The notes beneath the pieces were generated by a model. The model saw only the letters and a list, made by a program, of their open reading frames with translations. It was not told the origin of the DNA and made no database searches. A DNA stretch of 64,000 nt from Kangiella shandongensis (GTDB lineage Bacteria > Pseudomonadota > Gammaproteobacteria > Enterobacterales > Kangiellaceae): the NCBI RefSeq assembly GCF_020005365.1, contig NZ_JACNML010000009.1, forward strand, positions 1 through 64,000. The letters run 5' to 3'. The stretch's first letter is position 1, and each line of letters opens with the position of its first letter. Position numbers and translations under genes: made by a program. Shown piece by piece: positions 57,195 to 64,000 of the stretch.

Positions 57195-58892
57195 TTAAGT
57201 CGTGAGTTCATTCTCGATACCGGCTTTAAGGCCTAAAGTACGAGTCAGTACTCTTTTGAAGAAAAACTCCGATTTTTCATCAAACTTACCATTGGCAGCC
57301 ACTTCCATCTTTAACCATAAGTAGGAATAAGTTACGAGTGCAGTGTAATGTAAATAATCACAAGCGACCAACTGAGCCAGCTCCGAGTTAATTTTACTGC
57401 TCTCAATAATGGCTAACGAAAGCTTTTCCAATTCTTCCAAATGCTGTTCAACTAGAGTTTTATGATTAGAACTGGCGAATCCAGACAGATCCCGACGTAT
57501 CTCGTTTAAGAAAACCTTTAAAAACTCACCATCATTTGCGATAAGCTTTCGGCCAACTAAATCAAGCGCCTGGATACCATTAGTACCCTCGTATATTTGT
57601 GCAATGCGGCAGTCGCGCACATGCTGCTCCATTCCCCATTCACGCACATAACCATGTCCACCAAAGACCTGCTGACCGATAGTGCAGGTTTCATACCCCG
57701 CATCGGTAAAATAGGCCTTAGCGATGGGGGTTAGCCAGGCCGACATGATATCGCCCACTTTTACCGCCTCTTTATCCTCGCTGTGAAAAGCTACGTCCAG
57801 ATAGCTACCAAGCCATACGGCCAGTGCTCGCCCTGCTTTATTGAATGACTCCATGGTATTGAGCATGCGTTGAACATCACCATGCTTAACCAATGCCGCC
57901 GGTGCTTCGCCATCACTCGCCTTACCCTGCAGGCGTTCTCTAGCATAAGCATCCGCCTGTTGGAAGGACATCTCACCGAGCCCAATGCCCTGAATACCAA
58001 TTGATAGACGCTCCAGGTTCATCATGGTAAACATGCAGCGCAACCCCTGGTGCGGAGGGCCGACAAGCCAACCTTTGGCCCCGTCCATATTCATGACACA
58101 GGTTGATGAGGCTTTGATACCCATCTTATGCTCGATAGCACCACATCGAATGGCGTTACGTTCTCCTAAAGAGCCATCGTCGTTAACCATGAATTTAGGT
58201 ACCAAAAACAAACTGATTCCTTTAGGTCCCGGCGGGGCATCTGGCAGACGGGCCAACACCAGGTGAATAATATTATCCGTCATATCATGCTCACCACCTG
58301 TGATAAATATCTTTGAGCCTTCCAGCGAATAACTGTCGTCATCATTAGGTTCGGCTTTCGTTTTAAGTAGTCCTAAGTCCGAGCCCGCATGCGCTTCTGT
58401 TAAGCACATCGAACCAGACCATTCACCACTGATCAACTTAGGTAAGTATTTTTCTTTGGTTGACTCATCGGCGTGAGCCTGCAAAAGCTGTGTTGCACCG
58501 GCAGTTAAGCTGCCGTACAAGCAGAATGAGGTATTGGCTGAATAGAACATTTCTTCAATCAAGACATGAAGTGCTTTAGGCAAGCCCTGCCCACCATAGT
58601 TCGGATCAGCGGTGATTGACTGCCATCCGCCCTCAACGTAGGCCTGATAGGCTTCTTTAAACCCGTTAGGTGTCGTCACGACTCCGTCTTTAAGGCTACA
58701 GCCCTCCTCGTCACCGCTACGATTAATCGGATATAACACGCCGGTCGCGAACTTACCAGCCTCTTCTAAAATAGCAGCATACAGGTCATCATCAAATTCT
58801 GAAAAGTCTGCAATATCGCCTAAGCGTTTAGTGAGTGAAAAAACGTCTTTGACCAAGAACATCATGTCATCGACCGGTGATTGATATTGCAT
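57195..58892 (-). CDS. Acyl-CoA dehydrogenase, long C-terminal type
   Basis: This FAD enzyme makes the first double bond in beta-oxidation. The 565-aa protein has the three acyl-CoA dehydrogenase domains with MCLTEAHAGSDLG (about 166) and YEGTNGIQALDLVGRKL carrying the catalytic Glu (about 430), plus a C-terminal extension as in DmdC/FadE5-type enzymes. A TGGT-N3-ACCA operator is 60 bp upstream. Substrate chain length is unknown. Confidence 0.88.
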   Translation of the reverse strand: MQYQSPVDDMMFLVKDVFSLTKRLGDIADFSEFDDDLYAAILEEAGKFATGVLYPINRSGDEEGCSLKDGVVTTPNGFKEAYQAYVEGGWQSITADPNYGGQGLPKALHVLIEEMFYSANTSFCLYGSLTAGATQLLQAHADESTKEKYLPKLISGEWSGSMCLTEAHAGSDLGLLKTKAEPNDDDSYSLEGSKIFITGGEHDMTDNIIHLVLARLPDAPPGPKGISLFLVPKFMVNDDGSLGERNAIRCGAIEHKMGIKASSTCVMNMDGAKGWLVGPPHQGLRCMFTMMNLERLSIGIQGIGLGEMSFQQADAYARERLQGKASDGEAPAALVKHGDVQRMLNTMESFNKAGRALAVWLGSYLDVAFHSEDKEAVKVGDIMSAWLTPIAKAYFTDAGYETCTIGQQVFGGHGYVREWGMEQHVRDCRIAQIYEGTNGIQALDLVGRKLIANDGEFLKVFLNEIRRDLSGFASSNHKTLVEQHLEELEKLSLAIIESSKINSELAQLVACDYLHYTALVTYSYLWLKMEVAANGKFDEKSEFFFKRVLTRTLGLKAGIENELTT

Positions 58893-58950
58893 AAGGACTC
58901 CTATACCTACTATAGATTAATAATAATACACAACTGCTGCTCAGACGCAT

Positions 58951-58961
58951 TGGTCTGACCA
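58951..58961. promoter_or_regulatory. FadR-type operator TGGT-CTG-ACCA
   Basis: Matches the fadH operator core at 37046 and lies 58 bp before the acyl-CoA dehydrogenase start. It overlaps another short inverted repeat (TCAGAC/GTCTGA, 58941-58956). Confidence 0.55.
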
Positions 58962-59059
58962 GACCTAGTATAGGAAAAAAAATTTACCGTTGTCCAGAGC
59001 CTATGCCGTTTATTTTGCTAGTGTCACTAACCTAAAACTGTTATTTGCTACCGCAAACG

Positions 59060-59080
59060 AAAAAGCCGCCCGAGGGCGGC
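59060..59080 (-). terminator. AGCS symporter terminator
   Basis: GCCGCC-CGAG-GGCGGC on the minus strand followed by TTTTT. Confidence 0.88.
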
Positions 59081-59102
59081 TGTATTCTTACTTATGATGA
59101 GC

Positions 59103-60803
59103 CTAATGAGCTTTCCCTTTCCTAAAGTCTTCCCAGTATTGTTTAACTGTTTGCTTCATATCTTTATGCAGCAAAGTGATACCGATCAGGTTAGGTATGG
59201 TCATCATGACAATAGCCACATTAGCCAGTGCCCAGACAACCGTCGTATCCACCACCGCTGCAACAGCGAACATCACAACATACACGGCTCGGTAGACAAG
59301 GACTCCACGTTGACCAAACAAATAGATTACCGCACGGTCACCATAGTAAGACCAGGCGATCGCTGTGGTAAAGGCGAACAGCAACAATCCCAGCGAAACA
59401 ATATACTTACCATTTTCACCTAAAAAGCCACGAGTAAATGCTTCTGCAGTAAGACTCGCTGAGTGAATCAATGAACGACCTTCCACCACGATGGATCTAT
59501 TCTCCAGCTTGCCATCTTTTACTGTAATCACACCAGTGATCGGTGTCAGTTTATTCGTCGTATCATCTTTTTGCTTATAAACCACCTCTTCAGCAACCGA
59601 ATTAGCGTTCAACAAGGTGAAACCTTCTGAAATAGCTTCGCCGTCTTGCAGTGAGATACTGCCACTGTATGGTTCAATAGCTGAATCACTGTTAGTTTGA
59701 GGATTTAAGAACTCCCTTAACTTCTCAACATGCTCTGGGTTTTGATCGGTCCATTGTCCGGCGACAAAGTCCATATCAATACGGTCAAAAGTATTTTGGT
59801 GTTTATCTTTCCACACCCCTGAAGACAAAATAACTAGAGAGGTCAAAGTACAGATAATCAAGGTATCAATAAACGGCTCTAATAAAGACACCATACCTTC
59901 TGAAGCAGGCTGTTTACCTTTCGCCGCAGAGTGTGCAATTGCAGCAGAACCCTGACCGGCTTCATTCGAGAATAACCCTCGGTTTACACCACGCTGCATC
60001 GCATAAGCAAAACTAGCACCCAGGAAGCCACCTACGGCAGCAGAGCCTGAGAAAACACTGCCAATAATGGCAGAGAATGAAGGAATGATATTCTCATAGT
60101 TGTAAACAATAACTAATAAAGCGCCAACCACATAGAGAAAAGCCATAAACGGCACCACTCGCTCAGCAACTTTAGCAATACGCTGAATACCACCAATAAT
60201 CACCATGGCTAACAAAATTGCCAGGCCAACACCGGTAATCCAATTCGGCAAGGCAAAGGTATCATTCATTACCTGAGCGATGTTATTGATTTGCGGCATG
60301 TTACCGGTACCAAAGGAGCTGATAATAGTCGCAATGGCGAAAATAACTGCCAGCCACTTCATATTCAGCTTCTTCTCCATGTAATACATGGGACCACCGG
60401 CCATGGTGCCATCTTCAGTGACTTCACGGTATTTGTGGGATAAAGTGACCTCAACAAACTTGGTCGTCATACCGAGGAAAGCCGTGATCCACATCCAGAA
60501 GATAGCTGCTGGACCACCAACAAAAATCGCCAATGCAACACCACCAATGTTACCCGTACCTACGGTACCGGATAACGCCGTTGATAAGGCACCAAAGTGA
60601 GAAGTATCCCCTGGGTCGGACTTTTTACTGTACTTACCCCGGACGATGCGTATCGCTTGACCGAAATAACGAATTTGCGGAAAGCCTAGATATAGAGTGA
60701 AAAATACACCCACACCGATTAACAAATATGGAAAGTAATCTGCGCCGCCTAGATAGCCGTTTAGAAAGTCCAATCCATTTTTAATTTGCTCGATAATATC
60801 CAA
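59103..60803 (-). CDS. Na+:alanine symporter (AGCS) with a soluble insert
   Basis: The 566-aa inner-membrane carrier has the AGCS motifs [11 protein letters not shown] (about 78) and [12 protein letters not shown] (about 276). Typical members are about 450-480 aa; here residues ~331-448 form a hydrophilic, beta-rich insert between the SSGVW helix end and SLTAEAF. It should import alanine or glycine with Na+. The insert is probably periplasmic. Confidence 0.9.
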   Translation of the reverse strand: MDIIEQIKNGLDFLNGYLGGADYFPYLLIGVGVFFTLYLGFPQIRYFGQAIRIVRGKYSKKSDPGDTSHFGALSTALSGTVGTGNIGGVALAIFVGGPAAIFWMWITAFLGMTTKFVEVTLSHKYREVTEDGTMAGGPMYYMEKKLNMKWLAVIFAIATIISSFGTGNMPQINNIAQVMNDTFALPNWITGVGLAILLAMVIIGGIQRIAKVAERVVPFMAFLYVVGALLVIVYNYENIIPSFSAIIGSVFSGSAAVGGFLGASFAYAMQRGVNRGLFSNEAGQGSAAIAHSAAKGKQPASEGMVSLLEPFIDTLIICTLTSLVILSSGVWKDKHQNTFDRIDMDFVAGQWTDQNPEHVEKLREFLNPQTNSDSAIEPYSGSISLQDGEAISEGFTLLNANSVAEEVVYKQKDDTTNKLTPITGVITVKDGKLENRSIVVEGRSLIHSASLTAEAFTRGFLGENGKYIVSLGLLLFAFTTAIAWSYYGDRAVIYLFGQRGVLVYRAVYVVMFAVAAVVDTTVVWALANVAIVMMTIPNLIGITLLHKDMKQTVKQYWEDFRKGKAH

Positions 60804-60882
60804 AGAATAATCCCCATTAAACTTATAAATTTAAATTATCGGCTAACCTTACCATTATGAGAAAAGCTTGGCTAGTTCTGGT

Positions 60883-61998
60883 TTAGTCCCACTCCTCGTG
60901 GAATACATCATCAATATACTCCAACGGCAGCTGGACAAAGTTTGCTGACTCAGCATTTTGAAAACGCACGCCAATCCCCAGTAAACGCACTGATTTATCG
61001 CGACGATGGAACCCCTCATCCATCAATTCATAGAACAAATCATCATTTATTCCAAAACTGGTTCTTTCCACTGTGGTTGCTGAAAAGTCACTAAACTTCA
61101 CTTTGACAAACATTTTGCTGACAGGAGCGTTAACTTTAGAGCGAGCCAAACGGTGCTTTAATGTTTCCAACAAATTAGGCAGTTGCGCTAAACACTCGTC
61201 CAGCGTATAGAGATCATGAGCGTAGGTATTTTCAACGCTCAATGACTTCCGTGGGTAATGCGTGATCACGGGCCTTTGATCGATGCCTCGAGCCAAGTAG
61301 TACAAATTTCGCCCAAAAGAGCCAAACTTTCTGGTGAGCTCCAGTAACTCCAGCTCTTGTAACTCTGCGCAGCTGTATACACCAACATTGTGTAACTTTT
61401 CAGAGGTTTTCTTACCTACTCCAGGGATTTTCTTCACCGGCAGCTCCAACATAAAAGCATCCACATCATCTGGCGTGATCACAAACTGTCCATTAGGTTT
61501 TTCCCAGTCCGATGCGACTTTGGCTAAAAATTTATTCGGGGCGATCCCGGCTGAAGCCGTTAACTTAAGCTCCTGATAAATCTTATGACGTATCGCCTGC
61601 GCGATATAGGTAGCACTCCCTTTATACTGCCGGCACTCTGTTACATCTAAAAAAGCTTCATCTAAGGATAAAGGCTCAATCAGATCCGTATATCCGGCAA
61701 AAATAGAACGAATCACTTTGGAATCATGCCGGTATTTATCGAAGTTGGGAGGAACAATAATGAGGTTCGGACACAAGCGCTTGGCATGAGCCGACGCCAT
61801 CGCCGAATGCACCCCATAACTCCGTGCCTCATAATTACAGGTCGCAATCACCCCCCGCTTATCCGGCGAACCACCCACCGCCACCGGCGCACCCTTCAAC
61901 AAAGGATCATCCCGCATTTCTATGGCCGCATAAAAGCAGTCCATATCAACATGAATGATTTTCCTATTCGTGTGGTTTTCAGCTGGAGCAGTAGGCAT
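60883..61998 (-). CDS. dinB: DNA polymerase IV
   Basis: DinB is a Y-family lesion-bypass polymerase. The 371-aa protein has VDMDCFYAAIE (about 18) and LSLDEAFLDVTE (about 109), the catalytic carboxylates, helix-hairpin-helix motifs (KIPGVGKKTS), and a little-finger domain. The C-terminus shows no clear beta-clamp motif. I find no CTGT-N8-ACAG SOS box just upstream. Confidence 0.95.
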   Translation of the reverse strand: MPTAPAENHTNRKIIHVDMDCFYAAIEMRDDPLLKGAPVAVGGSPDKRGVIATCNYEARSYGVHSAMASAHAKRLCPNLIIVPPNFDKYRHDSKVIRSIFAGYTDLIEPLSLDEAFLDVTECRQYKGSATYIAQAIRHKIYQELKLTASAGIAPNKFLAKVASDWEKPNGQFVITPDDVDAFMLELPVKKIPGVGKKTSEKLHNVGVYSCAELQELELLELTRKFGSFGRNLYYLARGIDQRPVITHYPRKSLSVENTYAHDLYTLDECLAQLPNLLETLKHRLARSKVNAPVSKMFVKVKFSDFSATTVERTSFGINDDLFYELMDEGFHRRDKSVRLLGIGVRFQNAESANFVQLPLEYIDDVFHEEWD

Positions 61999-62146
61999 GC
62001 TTTATTTTATTCTGGAATGGAATCATTGTCATTCTGTCTTCGATGAAATAGCCCAGGTGTTTAAAGCCTGCTATTAAGCGATGGGGTACGGTTAAGCCTA
62101 TCCCATCCTATGGAATCAACAACCTGTAGAGATATACCAAACGCTT

Positions 62147-63520
62147 CTACTGTTTGAAGCTCACTCTCATCAAACTGCCGCCAAGATCACTGGTGTCGAT
62201 CTGAATTTTTCCATTGTAGGCAGCAACAATTTCTTTAACCACCGACATGCCAATACCCTGTCCTTCTACGGTTTCATCGAGACGCTTACCCCGAGAAAGA
62301 ATAGCTAAACGAACATTTTCAGGAATCCCCGGACCGTTATCTTCAATCGTGATACGGACACGTCCAGCCACTCTTTCTGCATGAATTCGGATCTTTGAAT
62401 CCGTCCACTTACAGGCGTTGTCCAATATATTGCCGAAGACTTCATAAAAGTCACCTTCGTTTAAGGCTATAGTAAGTCCTTTGGTTACGCTAACCGCAAA
62501 GTCGATATTCTTATCCTGATAGACTTTACCGAGACTGGCCACCAACTTATCAACGGCGGGCTCAACTTCCATGGAGCGCATCATAACCTGAGGTCCGCTG
62601 GTAGCTCTTTGCAGTTGATATGCCACTATTTGATCCATGCGCCCTATCTGCTCTGAACAAATTTTAGCCAGTTTCTCTGCGTCATTTTCATTTTGCAGCG
62701 CCGTATTCATAACCGCCAGTGGCGTCTTTAGGCTATGCGCTAAATTCCCCAGGGTTTCTTTATAGCGCTTGCTTTGGTGTCGCTCATTCTTAATAAAGCG
62801 GTTAATATTTTCCGTTAAACGCTGCAGCTCTTGCGGGTATTGATCCGACAAGTTATTGAGCAAGCCTTTTTCAATTTGGCGCAATTCTTTTACTGCCCGT
62901 CGGATTGGACGTAAGGTCCAACGCATGACAATGAAAAGTATAAACAACAATGACAGCGCTAGAATTGAAAGCCACATCCACAGCTGGTTACGATATGCGT
63001 CAATCACCTGATCAAAAGGACGCTTATTCTCAAGTATGACAAAGTGATATAGCGAGATTTCGCCTTCTGGGGACTCCCACTCTGCGATATAGTGAAACCG
63101 AAAATACTCCGTATCTTCCATTGTGATATCCGTTAACGTTGCTTCACCAGGTAAGCTCAGAGGCAGTGGTACTTTGTGCTGCTCCTGATCATAGCGGGCA
63201 GACAATGATTTCCAGATCAAGCTTTCTGTCTCATCATACACCAAAGCAGATAAACCACTGTTATATTGATTAAATCGTTTATCAGAAGGAATTTCTTCAG
63301 GAAGAAACAGGTTGCCTGGTTCCATCTCATCGGCATAAGACAGCAGGCTATAAAACTGAGCATACAATCTTTCATAAGTAGCCTGCTTGATACCGGTTTT
63401 ATAGGTATCAAGCAAGATGAAACTCATGGCAGCAATAAAAAATACCAGTACGATACTGGTATTCAATAGTAAGCGCCTTTGTAATGAGTAAGGCTGTTTT
63501 ATCTCAGTCTGTTTAGCCAA
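62147..63520 (-). CDS. Sensor histidine kinase, PhoQ-like
   Basis: The 457-aa kinase has two helices (about 18-38 and 178-200) flanking a periplasmic sensor domain of about 140 residues, then HAMP-like, H-box LGNLAHSLKTPLAVM (about 263), N-box GNILDNACKW, and G-boxes EDNGPGIP and GQGIGMSVVKE. NLAHSLKTPL is typical of the PhoQ group. It is 17 bp after its response regulator gene. The signal (Mg2+ or peptides) is inferred from the family. Confidence 0.88.
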   Translation of the reverse strand: MAKQTEIKQPYSLQRRLLLNTSIVLVFFIAAMSFILLDTYKTGIKQATYERLYAQFYSLLSYADEMEPGNLFLPEEIPSDKRFNQYNSGLSALVYDETESLIWKSLSARYDQEQHKVPLPLSLPGEATLTDITMEDTEYFRFHYIAEWESPEGEISLYHFVILENKRPFDQVIDAYRNQLWMWLSILALSLLFILFIVMRWTLRPIRRAVKELRQIEKGLLNNLSDQYPQELQRLTENINRFIKNERHQSKRYKETLGNLAHSLKTPLAVMNTALQNENDAEKLAKICSEQIGRMDQIVAYQLQRATSGPQVMMRSMEVEPAVDKLVASLGKVYQDKNIDFAVSVTKGLTIALNEGDFYEVFGNILDNACKWTDSKIRIHAERVAGRVRITIEDNGPGIPENVRLAILSRGKRLDETVEGQGIGMSVVKEIVAAYNGKIQIDTSDLGGSLMRVSFKQ

Positions 63521-63537
63521 AGCGGTTCCCTGTCCAG

Positions 63538-64000
63538 TTAGAGCTCGCTATTCAAACGATACCCTCTGCCTCTCAGTGTTTCTATTGGCTTCAAACTACC
63601 ATCCGGGTCGATTTTCTTACGCAAACGACCAACGAACACTTCTAGTACATTAGAATCTCGGTCATAGTCCTGGGCATATAAGTGCTCTGTCAACTCGGTC
63701 TTAGAGACGACTTTATCGGGATTGAGCATTAAATACTCTAAAACTTTATATTCATAAGCAGTGAGGTCCATCGCTTTACCATGAACTTTAACCTCTTGTT
63801 TCAGACTGTTTAAGCTAATTGGCCCTTTCTCAATTTCCGGTTTAGCATAACCAGAAGCCCGACGAAGCAAGGCATTAACCCGAGCCAGAAGCTCCTCGAT
63901 TTGAAACGGCTTAACCAGGTAATCATCCGCACCAGCAGCTAGACCGTCGACTTTATCCTGCCAATGGCCACGAGCAGTCAAGATCAGGACAGGAAAAGAC
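63538..64000 (-). CDS. PhoP/OmpR-type response regulator, 5' end beyond the window
   Basis: The visible 154 codons hold the end of the receiver (AGADDYLVKPF) and the winged-helix output domain (RVNALLRR linker, VLEYLMLNP, SNVLEVFVGRLRKKID, RGRGYRLN). The phospho-acceptor Asp and the start lie right of 64000. It precedes the kinase gene by 17 bp. Confidence 0.92.
   Translation of the reverse strand, partial: SFPVLILTARGHWQDKVDGLAAGADDYLVKPFQIEELLARVNALLRRASGYAKPEIEKGPISLNSLKQEVKVHGKAMDLTAYEYKVLEYLMLNPDKVVSKTELTEHLYAQDYDRDSNVLEVFVGRLRKKIDPDGSLKPIETLRGRGYRLNSEL

Noticed and set aside
61999-62146. SOS box before dinB
   Set aside because: No CTGT-N8-ACAG found close to the start.

Overview
The window reads as chromosome of a marine-type gammaproteobacterium. 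The strongest clue is a block of envelope genes at 17.8-28.8 kb: LMW-PTP, kdsB, ycaR-like, lpxK, exbD/exbB-like, comEC, DUF2062, lolD and lolC. As far as I recall, Pseudomonas and relatives keep much the same order, here with msbA between lpxK and exbD. The many Na+-coupled transporters, the M2 peptidase and the paired periplasmic amidohydrolases recall Kangiella and its relatives. That placement is recollection and inference, not a search result.

Layout. 1-1.4 kb is mobile-element debris: a stop-riddled TniB/TnsC-like ATPase, an AT-rich 154-bp segment with five copies of a ~20-bp end-type repeat, and a 5'-truncated hsp20. 1.4-14.4 kb is an accessory island. It holds a DUF5676-like membrane protein, a small charged helical protein, an AMP-phosphorylase-like enzyme, a divergent PRPP synthetase, a Ca2+-type P-ATPase, a D-2-hydroxyacid dehydrogenase, a Na/Pi symporter with PhoU-like tail, a beta-CASP RNase-like protein, and a porin plus BCCT transporter. 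Three FNR/CRP-type sites (one a perfect TTGAT-N4-ATCAA) sit in front of its transcription units. I read it as a low-oxygen or starvation survival module and rate it the best candidate for an undescribed system. 14.4-17.7 kb carries a succinate-semialdehyde-type dehydrogenase and argS.

17.8-28.8 kb is the lipid A, Kdo and lipoprotein-export block. 28.9-34.2 kb holds small secreted proteins, nagZ, an ACE-like M2 dipeptidase and a lipoprotein. 34.2-39.1 kb holds a PAQR/hemolysin III protein, fadH and sppA. 39.1-43.1 kb has an orphan GspE/PilB-like ATPase, a Cys-rich lipoprotein and a small porin. 43.4-44.1 kb is a tRNA-Asp gene with a strong promoter, followed downstream by two tandem 202/203-bp repeats, each carrying the last 19 nt of the tRNA plus hairpins and a terminator. 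This resembles the tyrT/rtT arrangement of E. coli.

44.1-47.7 kb is the fadD-rnd-ycgL-ycgN run. 47.8-57 kb holds an alpha/beta hydrolase, then an NhaC antiporter, transglutaminase-like and MBL unit, then an amidohydrolase pair in which one partner has lost every metal ligand, then an NSS transporter. 57-64 kb holds acyl-CoA dehydrogenase, an AGCS symporter, dinB, and a PhoQ/PhoP-like histidine kinase with its response regulator cut by the window edge. FadH and the acyl-CoA dehydrogenase share a TGGT-N3-ACCA operator, suggesting one fatty-acid regulon.
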